From Branchiostoma lanceolatum (lineage: Eukaryota > Chordata > Leptocardii > Amphioxiformes > Branchiostomatidae): a stretch of DNA of 64,000 bases. The position numbers and the translations under genes were made by a program. A model generated the notes under the pieces. It saw only the letters and a list, made by a program, of their open reading frames with translations, was not told the DNA's origin and ran no database searches. Each line of letters opens with the position of its first letter. Positions within the stretch are counted from its first letter, which is position 1. Of this stretch, positions 46,899 to 58,030 are shown one piece after another. Where the stretch lies: positions 5,504,001-5,568,000 of the forward strand of contig NC_089724.1 of the NCBI RefSeq assembly GCF_035083965.1. Direction: 5' to 3'.

Positions 46899-47560
46899 AT
46901 GTTTGTTTTATCAATAATTTTTTTCTTCACGAGGTACTTGTCATATGCATCGTATCATTCGGATTTCTCCCATATTGCTAGCGTGATAAATTTCAGAGCG
47001 TCAACACCTTCTCTGAAGAAAGCTGTACCTCATCTAGAAACCGGTTTTACCAGTAAATTTACAACAGTACTAGTATCACTTTCTCTACTGACCCCGCACA
47101 AACTCAGTGATGGTGGCAAGGACAAACTACGCATTGAAAAGGGTAGACATTACCGCATTCCTTTGGAGCAAAGAACTTGCCAATACTGTGATTTAGGTAA
47201 GATTGAGGATGAGTGTCATTTTGTCGTTGATTGTACGCTATATAAATATAAGAGGAATATCCTCTTTGACTTTATACAAGATAAGTTTCCTAGTTTTCGT
47301 TATTTAGATAGCTTAGAAAAATGTGCATTCCTTATGAAACTAGACAAGCCATATCTCATAAAACCTGTATGCTTATACACTTATAACTGCCTTAAGAAGC
47401 GAGAAGAAATTGAACATGTGCATAGCGATATTAATTAGACTTTCGATGTAGTTAGATATCAAATTTCTGTTTCCACTGTAACTATTCTTCTGCTTGTCAC
47501 CATGACCTGTACTTAGCTCATCAGAGCATAAACGTGCAATAAACGTCTTTCATTCATTAA
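46899..47560 (+). mobile_element. 5'-truncated LINE remnant (C-terminal end of the reverse-transcriptase ORF)
   Basis: The frame 46899-47438 contains RTCQYCDLGKIEDECHF with a following DC: a C-x2-C-x8-H-x4-C finger typical of the C-terminus of non-LTR retrotransposon ORF2 proteins. Upstream are K/R-rich stretches; downstream 'cgtgcaataaacgtctttcattcatta' forms the 3' end. The polymerase domain is missing. I could not identify a target-site duplication. The open frame suggests fairly recent insertion. Confidence 0.7.
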
Positions 47561-48569
47561 TAGTAGCTAGCGCACATTAAGGTCGCAGAACACAGTATTT
47601 TAGCGACCCCCGGGGGGTCCATGACGCGGATACAAAAAGTAGTACAGCCAAAATTCTTGAAGACTGGGTAGAAAGTCACATGTGAGAGACATCCAAGTGT
47701 AAACTGTGCTGTGTGGTGTAGGAATATGTCGGCTTTTAGACCGCAGGATTTGGATTGTGAACCTTTTCCAGTATATGTATAAATGCGCCTTCTTACGCAG
47801 CTGCCTCTTGGGGTGAGTCGGCTGCAGTTCAGTGACCTCTCGCAGAGCGCTGTTTCAAAGTGGGCATGAGAAGCCGATACGCTGACAGATTTTTAAAAAG
47901 TGTTTGAATTATTTGTAGGTTGTACCCTAAAATCAAACATATTCCTTTTTCGTATTACTCAAGTGCAACCTACTATAATTTTCACCGCGTGGAAGCCAGT
48001 CACCTTGTGGCCTTTAACTATAGAATTAAATCCCCTTAGGCCGAAAACTGTGTTCTGCTACATTAAATTTAAAGGTAATTATAAGGGGCTGGGTTGGAGG
48101 AGTGGGGGTCACGGGTCACACGAGTGGTGTATTCAAGTCCGTATGAGTTGCGCCTTGACATTTTTTGGTTTAGGTAAAGTTTACGGGGAAGAAGCTGTTT
48201 TGCCGTTGTACAGACTAGATATAAAACTAGTTCATGCCACAGGAAGTAAGTTGTGTAAGTTTGGGCTCCCTAGCGGCTTGTTTGGAACTGCAGTTGATGT
48301 TTTTGTTTTGACCTTCGGACACGAATAACTTGAGAAGGGGTCGACAGATCGTCGTGATGTTTGGTTTGTAAAGAGCTCAGATGGTGCTTTACATAATCAA
48401 AGACTAACTATGCAAATCAGGAGCTTATTTGCATACTTAGTAAGGAAAGTTTGTAAATCCACTGCATTTCATAATGGGACACTCATGTGACAGTGTCCCT
48501 GAAAACAGGTCATTTAAACAGAGGGCCTTGGAAAAGTAGGCCATGTAAATAAACAGATAGGGCACTCAC

Positions 48570-48744
48570 TACTCTCCAAGCAGAGGTGTGGGCCCGGCTG
48601 TTTTTTTTACACATGTTCAGTTTAGGCAATTCTGTCCAACACACGGTTGACGACATAACGAAAAGGGGACAAAATAGAAAGCCTGACAAAAACACCTAAA
48701 ACATGTCAAAAACCAGCCGGACCCACTCCTCTGCTTGGAGAGTA
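48570..48744. mobile_element. MITE with TACTCTCCAAGCAGAG ends
   Basis: The terminal inverted repeats run about 45 bp: tactctccaagcagagg...ggcccggctg... and the inverted ...aaccagccgg...ctctgcttggagagta. One-sided relatives lie near 45745-45795 (cctaatcataaaaagacgtc...tctgcttggaga). Confidence 0.75.
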
Positions 48745-49945
48745 CACTGCACCAAAACTGCAACACTGCTACGTTCGGAAAAGTCACATGTACTATGTCA
48801 TTCATGTGTATGATATGGAATAAGATTTATTCTATTCATATATATTGATTGTACCATTTCATCATCAGTTTCAACTTATAACACTGCAATATCAAACCTA
48901 TGTGGCCCATATGATATCAACATACTTATATTTTTCATGACCAGTTATAACACATATCAGCACACTAGACACATATACTAGTCCTGTACCACCAAATGAT
49001 TTTAACCCTATCTGGACTGGACTTATTCGTCCCCCCTCATAACTTCCAAACGGTATGGTGTATGATCAAATTTTCAGGGGGTGATAAGCATGTAAATATT
49101 AATCACTCTGCACAATAAGCCTTGATTATTTGGCGAAGATTATGTGTTCGTGGAACTCTAGTCTCGTGTATATAATGTATCTATATTTGTAATCAAATAA
49201 CTCAACGATGTTTACATTGGCTTGTAAGCCTGGTTTTAATGATTGTTAGTTACATTGTACTCAAACTGGATGTGTAAATTGTAGAATGGTTTATTGTAGA
49301 ATGTAAATTGTAGAATGGTTTACCAACATGTTCTCACTATTGTAGCAATAGAAAAAGTGATATAAACAACCACTAAATGTAGGTGCAAACTGCAAACTAG
49401 ACACTCTGCAAACTGCAGATATGTTTGTTTCTTTGTTTGCTTATTTTATTCAGATTTCTACACTAATCTTCCTGGAGTTCGCCTACATTGTATACATTTC
49501 TATCAAATACAGGAACAATACAATTAAATATTTGTATAGTTAAAAGACAGGAAATAATGACAATATCATGCTGAATAAAAATTCATAATATTTCCATGAT
49601 GGCGTAAAGATAAGGATCTGGAGCTGAAGGAAAAAAACCCAGGGCAGTCAGATTTTATTTTCCTTCCATAGTCTGCTTGAAATTTTCAAGCATGTGCCAA
49701 AATCAATGTTGTATAGCAGTCTTAAGCTTTCATGTTCTCGACTCTAAAATTGCCAAAGGTTACATACTGTAATGTCCAACCTGAGCGCTACGTATAACAC
49801 ACTATCCCTTATAAATTATGCACACCGATACAATAAGCAATTGATCCAGTTTAATGGACCATGACGACATTTGTGAAGCGTACGTTCAAGTTGCAATTGT
49901 AGAAAATTGTACTTTGATATCTGGAGTAGTTCATCATCGTTTAAT

Positions 49946-50070
49946 GTAATCTCCAAGTAAATGCTGTAAGGCAAAATCGTAACGTTCACAAGCTATAACA
50001 TACGTTTAACAAAGCACTGTTTGTAACGAAAGGTTACGATTTGGCCTACCAACATCTGCTTAGAGATTAC
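49946..50070. mobile_element. MITE with GTAATCTCCAAG ends
   Basis: The left end gtaatctccaagtaaatgctg and right end caacatctgcttagagattac are inverted, with matching inner blocks 'aaaatcgtaac' and 'gttacgattt'. About 125 bp, non-coding. Same terminal motif as the fold-back at 37644-37781. Confidence 0.75.
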
Positions 50071-50194
50071 GTTATTTTGGGATAGAGACAAATGCCTTGA
50101 TACCGTGACAGCGTCAATAAAGAGGACTCTTGGCAACTGGACAATATTTGCACAACACAATAAAAGCTAGAAGAATTGCGTACAGTAATAAACC

Positions 50195-50365
50195 TCGGCA
50201 ATAGATAGATCCTATAGTCCCTCCCAAATCAGTCAGAACGTAGAAATGCAAAATGAAAAGATAACATGTAATGAGATGGAAATATTTGACGGTAGACACT
50301 CTCCAATTGGTCGAACCGCTAATATTGCCATGCTGTCATTGGTTGAGCTGCTAATTGTGATGGAC
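50195..50365. repeat. Dispersed repeat, third copy of the 17145/22576 family
   Basis: It shares 'gaaatgcaaaatga', 'gaaatatttgacgg', 'tcattggttgagctgctaattgtgatggac' and an upstream 'gatcctatagtccctccc' with the copy at 17145-17335. Confidence 0.55.
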
Positions 50366-50759
50366 AGGCAGAACCGGTCTAGCAGGAAATCTGACCAAAG
50401 TGACCTAGTTAACTCTGACCCGCTCATAACAGCGCCGGTCGCTCATAACTTAATTGGTCTATGCAAATCAGCTTTACTGATTGTACTCAATACTCAGAAA
50501 CCTATTGACACCAAGCCACTCCGTCTGCCCGGTCATCACGTTGGTAAATAACCTACATTTCATACTGTTTCTAAGCTAGATTCTGTGTAGACTTTCATTG
50601 ATAGATTCATAGAATCGTGGCTTCTTGCCCAGAAGCTAGTTCCAGCCTGCTACCGGTCTTACTAGCTGTCAGCCATGTTTATGGACCGTCCTGCTAGGGG
50701 CCTTTGTGTCCGTGATGCCATGTGTATCTTTCGCCGACCAGTCTTAGTCTTACACAGTG

Positions 50760-51850
50760 TCAACACCAGGGGAGCCTTCGATTTTGTACAGCAGATTGTC
50801 TTAGTAGAGTGAGAGAACTGTTTCTGTATCTAGAGCGGTGTATGTTGTTAGAATGTTGGTTATCTGTCACTGCCTATTCACCGAAAATCTAGGTCAGTTT
50901 ATTGTTGCGCCACAGGAGCCTTTGATTTCTTGTAGCGTATTTTCTCTTACCTCTTTCTCACCTCACTATCATACCGAGATTGTTTAAGAAACAGAGACAG
51001 TTCAATGATCTGTATCTAAAAACGGTGTGGTTAGAATGTTTGTTACTGCCTGTTCACAGAAGATCTAGGTCAGTATTAAACCTGGAATTTTGTTGTGCCA
51101 CAGGAGACTTTGATTTCATCGTAGCAGATTTTCCTTACCTTGTCCATCTCACTATCCTATCGAGATTAATATTGTTTGAGAATCAGACAGTTGTATCTGT
51201 ATCTAAAACGGTGTTGTCATAATGTTTCTTACTGCCTGTTCACCGAAAAGCTAGGTCAGTATTGATTTGGTAAACCTGGAATGTTGTTGCGGAACCTTTG
51301 ATTTCGTATATATGATTTCTTACCTTGTCCATTTCACTATCCTATCGAAATTGTTTGAGAATCAGAGACAGTTGTATCTGTACCTAAAACGGTGTTGTTA
51401 TAATGTTTGTCACTGCCTGTTCACCGAAAAGCTAGGTCAGTATTGATTTGGTAAACCTGGAATGTTGTTGCGGAACCTTTGATTTCGTATATATGATTTC
51501 TTACCTTGTCCATTTCACTATCTTATCGAGATTGTTTGAGCTGTATCTAAAACGGAGTTGTGAGAATGTTTGTTCCTGCCTGTTCACCGAAAATCTAGGT
51601 CAGTATTAATTTGATAAACCTGGAATTTTGTTGCGCCATAACATTTGAATTTGAGAGTATGGCTCCCGCGGGTGCGCCCCTGAGTTGGTTTCAGTAGACT
51701 GTCAGTGTTTATATTGATGTGGTTGTTGACTAGTTTGTGGAGAAAGGTGAGGCGGGCGTTCCTCCTCCTTTCAGAGAGAGTTATAATGTTTGTGCCCGCC
51801 TGCACGGTTCGCAGAATATCTAGGTCATCAATTAAACCTGTAATTTCATT
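50760..51850 (+). repeat. Tandem array of ~165-185-bp units abutting METTL27 exon 1
   Basis: The motif 'ttcaccgaaa.[ag]ctaggtcagt' recurs at 50891, 51067, 51253, 51433 and 51597, and as 'atatctaggtcatcaattaaacctg' at 51822. Each occurrence is followed by aacctggaatgttgttgc, tttgatttcgt and 'actatc.tatcgagattgtttgag'. The last partial unit ends about 25 bp before the METTL27 start codon. A LINE fragment interrupts the array between the last two units. Confidence 0.85.
51657..51795 (-). mobile_element. LINE ORF2 C-terminal fragment
   Basis: The minus strand reads TLSERRRNARLTFLHKLVN, then ININTDSLL and RTRGSHTLKF, the familiar L-x-x-RR-x-x-A/S-R-L-x-x-x-x-K segment near the end of non-LTR retrotransposon ORF2 proteins. 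It is about 45 codons, 5' and 3' truncated, and lies between 75 and 215 bp upstream of the METTL27 start codon on the opposite strand. Confidence 0.6.
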
Positions 51851-51871
51851 GCGTGCAGGTAAACAAGAAGA

Positions 51872-54800
51872 ATGGCGGACACTACCGTAGTAGACGTCAA
51901 ACTGAGTGATACCCTTTGCCACGGTGCACAGAAACATGGCATGACCAGGGAAGAAGTCTTCAGGTATTATGACAACTGGGCCGACAGGTATGACAAGGTA
52001 CGGAACGTCTCTTTTCATCTCGGATATTCACCCCGACCAATCAAACCACGTGAATCGCATTGAAACTCAGATTCGTATCATCCGCGATTTAACGTTTAGA
52101 AAAAGATAGTTTCTACTACTTTTTTCTAAACGTTAAATCGCGGTCGCTTTCAATCACTTCCAAAGTGCCAAAATTGCCAATCTGAAAACTTCTTTGGAAA
52201 GCTGACACCTTCCACCATCTCACTGGCGAGTTTGTTTAGTCAGATGTAGTCGTTAACGCAAGTTAGAAAGGGATTTGTCGGGAAATGGCTGATACGAATC
52301 TGAGTTTCAATGCGATTCACGTGGTTTGATTGGTCGGGGTGATATTGCGCTTTCTTTCAATGAGCGCCTTCGTAGATTCGAGTACGCACGTGCAGTGTCA
52401 AAGGTGGAGGCCCCTGAGACGTAAACAAAACCCGTCAGGGCATTGTTATGCAAATCAGGCCAATGGTCGAGACGAGAACTGGTTACAAGCCAAGGGGCTT
52501 CACTTTTGACACTGCACATGCGTACTCGAATCCACGAAAGCGCTTATAGATTGCAGCGGCTTTACCTTAAGACCTGGGAGAATAATTCAGCTTAATCCTC
52601 TTTCGAGACTTCTCAAATCAGCTTTACACTTTCCACACCACGTAAACACGACAACATATTGTTTAACATTTCCATTGAGGAAAAAGACACAACAATACTC
52701 CAAAGACAAATACTCAGCCCCTCCCAAAACAGGATAATGAATTGATATAAGCTAAAGTGGACTGATTTTAGCCGTAGGAAGAGAAAGGAGACACCACAGT
52801 TTTTTTTGTCTGAGTCGTATTGCATTTCTGCGTTGTACAAGCGTTGTAATACAATGAAAGTCAAAACATATCCACGCTGTCACCGCGAATACTTCGCGAC
52901 TTACAGTACTAGTAAATCTGCACCTAAACTGACAAGGCAAATGAAAATTCTACCGTTTTGTCTGTAGGACCTGTTTGATCTGAACTACGGCGGTCCCCGC
53001 CAGTGTGCCGAGGCTCTAGCGGAGGTCTTGTCAGGGAACAAGACTGCAAGGATCCTGGACGTAGCCGCCGGAACGGGCCTGTGTGCAATGGAGGTAAGGC
53101 AACTATCACCTGGAGTCCAGCCATGTTCGCTTTGGTTCACTGTTGGCGGGGTCGCGACGTTGTGAGCGGGCCAAAGCTGACGAGGCTGGACTCCAGGCTA
53201 ATGCTTTGATCCCAATTGCACCGGTGCCCATAGTAGGTAGTGTAGTCCCGGCCAGGCCCGAAGCCAGGAATTTGTCCGGTGGAGTGCCGGGTACCGTGGA
53301 GGGCGCTACCTCCCGGTGCTCGCATGATTAGCTCACGGCGTCTACTTGTAACAGGGTCCCGCTTTGAATTCAAGTCCGGGTTAAAGTCACCGCGGGGCCC
53401 GGCCGGGCCCAAAGCCGCAGGGTGTCCCACGGGGCCGCGTAGGGGTCACGCTCGAAAGTGAAAAAAACTGCCCGTGAACTACCCGGCAGGGCTCCTTTTT
53501 CCAATTGTGACCGAAGCATATCAAAGGCAACCATGCTCGGTCTATTGACCTAGTTATCGTCACAAGGTCGTAAAACACAGTATTCATCCGCGACCCCGGG
53601 GATCGGTGGTAAAAAAATTAAGTGCGACAGAAATCGTGAACGCTTCTAGAATTCTTTACATGAAAGCCGATTAACAAGACAGAAATAGACGAATAAGCCT
53701 GCCTTTAGATCGTATGAATACAGTAATGATTGTTAACGTTAAGTTTGCTCAGTCGGCGTAGAAAACACTGGATATCGCAACAACCAGTTTCATAAGTTGA
53801 TATTTTAATCCCTCCTGAAGCTGATCAAGTTGGGCTACACCAACCTGGATGCGATCGACGGCAGCCAGGGCATGTTAGACATCGCCAAGTCCAGGAACCT
53901 GTACCACAGGTACATCTGTGACTTCCTGGGACCACGGCGCCTCGACATAGAGGACGGTAAGTGTGAGGGTGGAAAATTCTCATAGCTATGCTTCAGAAAT
54001 AAGCTAGTGCTTATGAATCAGCGAATAGTCCAGTCTTGTAGTACCTGCCCACATATTTATCTGTCTATTGATTTCAATTTTCTTACATTTCAAGATTTCT
54101 GTCATGTAGTTTATTTGAGATATTTTGTTACTCTTATGCTTTGCATGTCCGCACCTGTTTTTTTTTTTCATTTTCAGTATTTGTAATATTTGTATTGTAC
54201 TTCTGTAATGTATTCTGTCGATGACGACATGAAAATAAGCTGTAATCTTGAGTCTGTCGTCATCATGTCATGTATTTAAATGTTGCAATAAAAAAAAAAG
54301 AATCAGCGAATAGAGAGATAAGGCCTTGCCGACGTTCTAGTGACCGTCTGTCACCCTTCACAGGACAAACCTGACTTGTTCTACCTCGCGCTGCAGCTAG
54401 GTGTCGCTGCTGTAGTGTCAACAGTGCGGTCCCCTACGTGACTGACTTTATATCTCCCTCATCACGTGTCATGACTAGGGCAGATTTGTTTTATCCATAC
54501 CGCCTCCATAATCCGACAAGTGCCTCACCTTGGCCCCGCCCCGGTCTCTTACACAGTTGTTTCTTGTACAGTAGGCGCCACTTAATTGCACCTCGGATAA
54601 ACGCACATTCCATTTAACTGCACCGAATCCCAAAATCCAAAACCGGTTCCCATTCACTGCATTGTTAGTGACTCCGCATATCTGCACGGTGCATTGTCAC
54701 CAATGCCGGATAACTGCACCAATTTGTTTCAAAAATCCTTATGGTTAACTAAAAAGGTGCGCCAAAAATCAGAAAACGCGGTACAAATGAGCCGATACGT

Positions 54801-57125
54801 CCCTATGTAGAGTCACAATACCGCCAATATGTCTAAAATTGTTTTCACTAACAAAACAAGGTGGTCTCCATTGACAATCACGTTGATAGCGATCGTATGG
54901 GATGTCCTGGGTGGGTCACGGGACGTGGCGTCACCATAAAGAGACACACGCCTGCCAAAGGCGGCATTGTGCTTTGACAGACAGCATGCTGTACTCAAAA
55001 AAGATTTGGTCTCTACCTGTACACTAGCTATCTTATAACTGTGAATGCATTTAAGTTCGCGGGGATTTGATTTCGCGTTAAAGATGACATGGGTGTTGTC
55101 GGTGGTTTGGGGTTCGCGGCAGCGCTATATTCACATACTGCTGCAATAATGAGACCGGCGTCTTAACGTACATCTAGTCGCAGTTCTCAGGTCTAATCGG
55201 AAACCGCACAGCGACTCGAGAAGGGCTACAGACGCGTGGACGGACATAGCAGTCGCTTTTGACGGTGCGGTGCTGACGTCATCATCTGTCAAATTCTTTT
55301 ATGGCACAGCTGAATCTGCGTCCTAGAAGCTTCCTACATTCACCCGAAGGATGTATGCGTGGGTTCAGCTCTGCTATAAGGAGAATGGTCTGTCACTGAT
55401 CGAAGTCATCTGACCATACCTACCCACTGGATACGTAGTACAGTCCATTGTACAGTTATTCACTACAATGATGTACACAGTCTAATCTGTCCAAACATGA
55501 CAGGGGCGTCTCTGGCGCTTACTGATTTCACTCACTGTGTCCTGAGATGTCTTTCCTGAGAATTTGACATTTACTGTTTTAATACATAAACGTGGCCCTA
55601 ACAAGAGGTGGAATCTACGGTGTTACTGCACTGTACCTGTATAACGAAAGCTTTCTAACATCTAAATGCGTACTAACAAGTCCATACAGCACACCGAGGT
55701 TTATAAACTATTCACCTCTTGTATGATACAGTGTACTATCGGTCCAGCGGGGCAATTTCGCATAATTGCACCAGCCGGATAATTGCACCAAATACGCTTG
55801 CAAATGGGGTGTGCAGTGAAGCGGATTCTACTGTAATATAATATGGTCCTGTCACTGCTGATGTATCGCCAATTAAGAAATCTAATAATCGTACGATAGT
55901 GTCAAACAACTGTTAATGCGTACAATGCAGCGTTGCCATATATTGTACATTCTCAGCGCAGCTATATTTGTCTGTATACGTGTAGTGTTGGAAGTGTCGT
56001 ATGGATCAGGTGGTGAAGTTTGCCATCTTTGATTGCCTTGTAGACGTTGCCATGTGTGTTCGTGGTCATAAACTTGCACTAAAACGGATGCAACAAAGAC
56101 ATAACAGGATGACCTGAAAGGCACTTATCTAGAGCACGTGTACTGAGACAACGAACCTGTCTATGTTTCAGACCACTATGACGCCATCGCTTGCTGCGGT
56201 TCGTTCAGCCAAGGTCACTTGAAGGACGACTGTCTTCCGGAGCTCATCCGTATCGTTAAGCCAGGTAAGGTGAAACCTTCTTGTTCTGTGACGAGGCTAA
56301 AGAAGACTGAAATAAATCGACTACTTAGACATGTAGTTTCAATCATGGGGGCAGACTTGTTGTGAGCCTCAAGTAGTAAAATCCTTTGCTCAAACTCGAT
56401 TAATTTTTTTACACAATTAACAGATTTGTTGTTACATTGTGGCCTTTTCGCAGAAGATCCTCCAAGGCTAGTAATCTTCCTTTTCCGTCCTGAGAATTTA
56501 AGTATCATTGAATAACCATCACGGTTGGGACCGCATCCTTCTCGGAGAGGGGCCACCTAGTAATTTGAGTCAATATTACTGCTCCTACAAGTTAGCAGAC
56601 GGACTACCAAGTCATCTGTGTAAAGAAAGAACTATAAGGTAACATTAATAATAATAACTTTATTGCGAGTTCATGCTCGAAGGCTAATTGCAGACAAACA
56701 AGTACATAAATATACATGGGAATCGACATAGTTATCTAGTCTACTGTGAAAGTTCTATGTTAACTAAGGTTGACTTTGGTTGGGTTTGACTTCTTTTTTG
56801 AAGGCAGTGGAAAATGAAGAGACCCACGTTTTGTATCGTATTAAAGTGGGTTGGTTGATTTTGGTAGTAAGATTGATTTTGGTAAGTTAGTCAAATGGCG
56901 AAAGCTAGGGATTAATGGACGTGTGTGTGTGTTTCAGGTGGTCTCATCTGCATCGCAATGAGGGAGGAGTTTCTGTACACGGTGGAGGCGTACAAGGATA
57001 AACTGGAGCCCGCCATGATGGCCTTGGAAGAGAAAGGATCCTGGGAACAAGTGGCACGTGACATCGTTCCCAAGTACTACCGCCAGCTGGACGGCATTAC
57101 ATTCATCTATAGGGTACTTGCCTAA
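51872..57125 (+). CDS. METTL27: METTL27-like (WBSCR27) SAM-dependent methyltransferase
   Basis: Five exons, 51872-51997, 52968-53093, 53821-53956, 56172-56264 and 56938-57125, all in phase, 222 residues. It begins MADTTVVDVKLSDT and contains FRYYDNWADRYDK (the METTL27 'FYDRWAPDYD' block), motif I ILDVAAGTGL (residues 71-80, SAM-binding glycine loop), LDAIDGSQGMLDIAKSRNLY (the 'GVDGSPGMLEQAQARGLYQ' block), DHYDAIACCGSFSQGHL, ELIRIVKPGGLICIAMR and a short C-terminal helical-strand end. It is a class I Rossmann-fold methyltransferase, probably cytosolic; the substrate is not known from sequence. The start is chosen for the favourable agaATGG context and in-frame block. Introns are loaded with transposons: two MITEs in intron 1, a LINE tail and a 1.27-kb pogo-like element in intron 3. 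Poly(A) signals lie at 57296 and 57513. Confidence 0.9.
52028..52342. mobile_element. MITE with TCACCCCGACCAATC ends and inner hairpin
   Basis: The 315-bp element has about 52-bp terminal inverted repeats (tcaccccgaccaatcaaacc... / ...ggtttgattggtcggggtga). An additional inner hairpin (cgcgatttaacgtttaga / tctaaacgttaaatcgcg) lies near 52083-52143. TAT flanks both ends, a possible 3-bp target duplication. It lies 30 bp after METTL27 exon 1. Confidence 0.85.
52363..52544. mobile_element. MITE with AGCGCCTTCG / CGAAAGCGCT ends
   Basis: The inverted arms are about 50 bp: agcgccttcgtagattcgag...cagtgtcaaagg and the inverse ...ttgacactgcacatgcg...cgaaagcgct. The middle (about 70 bp) includes 'atgcaaatcaggccaatgg'. 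It begins 20 bp after the previous MITE. Confidence 0.8.
53109..53197. repeat. Inverted repeat CCTGGAGTCCAGCC
   Basis: CCTGGAGTCCAGCC (53109-53122) and GGCTGGACTCCAGG are exact reverse complements around about 60 bp of GC-rich DNA, 15 bp after METTL27 exon 2. They mark the ends of a small element or a hairpin. The following 200 bp is unusually GC-rich (ggggcccggccgggccc). Confidence 0.65.
54029..54299 (+). mobile_element. Short retrotransposed LINE tail with poly(A) and 14-bp target duplication
   Basis: GAATCAGCGAATAG occurs at 54015-54028 and again at 54300-54313. Between them lies a 271-bp insert ending ttgcaataaaaaaaaaa, i.e. a poly(A) signal and tail. This is the signature of target-primed reverse transcription. 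The insert is too short to code; it resembles the 3'UTR of a LINE. It lies in METTL27 intron 3, sense orientation. Confidence 0.85.
54569..55833. mobile_element. Non-autonomous pogo/Tigger-like DNA transposon
   Basis: The ends CAGTAGGCGCCACTTAATTG and the inverse CAGTAGAATCCGCTTCACTG match at most positions, and TA lies on both sides. The C-A-G-T-A-[GT]-A-A-T-x-C-G-C-T-T end is typical of pogo-family elements. Subterminal copies of 'cggataa.tgcacca' occur at both ends. There is no transposase frame. A CTGTAAATGCAG-family fragment (near 55035-55130) sits inside. Confidence 0.75.
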
Positions 57126-58030
57126 ACACTAAGGATATGGCCGATTGAATGTGCATTCCGAGTATTACGAAACTGGGTGATATTCAGGGGGAGGGAATCC
57201 TGTTAAGAATAGAAATAAAAACGATGTGACCCTTTCACCAGATCGGCATATAGTCATTAAAGGCATCCAGGGCATTTTATGAGGCTTGAAACTTGAATAA
57301 AAAGGTCTAATTTCTAGTCATTGCTACACAAAGTAAGGTTTTATAACACTATACCATTACATATCGACATATATATAGAATATTTCCAGTTTTCAAGTCT
57401 TATAGAATGCTCTGGGTGCCTCAGTAACAAAACCTAATGTGTACTTTTGTATTCAATCCAATGTAATTTGATAGACAGTTGTGATCATGATAGCTGTATG
57501 ATGATGGCACTAAATAAAATGATAGATGATATCTTTCAGTCTTTCCTTTTTGTGCTTTAGACTGAACTGATTTTATTCATTCATGTATTTGTTCGGCTAA
57601 AACATAGATACATGAGACAGCCAAGTTTGCCCAACTAGACTGAACTGAAGACATGTTGCGGTCACGGACAAGCAGTGGGTTACCTCTCTGAGACTGTTCA
57701 ATTTTCCCCTGTCCCCCATGCGTACCCTTCTTGGTTAGAGCACCGGAAAAAAGGGATGACGGTCTAGGGTTGAGGTCACATCATAATCTGCAGTGAAGTG
57801 CTACAGACATGGCTTTAAAGCATAAGAGCTGATTTATGAGTGTTTAAGTTGAAAATAATTTTCAGGTATGGTTCCACTTTGAATGTGATGTGCCCCTTTG
57901 CCCCAGATTGACCTTTGATGTGACCTATGACCTACTATGGTTCTTGCGTAGTACATATATATACGTACAAATATATATTCTTGAGTAATTTGTTTTCCAA
58001 ATCTTAGTTCTCTTGCTCATTCTAAACAAT

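Larger units (their letters stand above)
47561..51871. other. Intergenic DNA between the LINE remnant and METTL27
   Basis: This holds a fragment near 48255-48300 related to repeats near 8938 and 27690, two inverted-repeat elements (48570-48744, 49946-50070), a dispersed repeat (50195-50365), and the tandem array that ends at METTL27 (50760-51850). The open frame at 47900-48328 crosses repeat sequence and has no recognisable domain. Confidence 0.5.

Noticed and set aside
47900..48328. 142-residue open frame
   Set aside because: It includes sequence related to dispersed repeats near 8938 and 27690, and no domain is recognisable.
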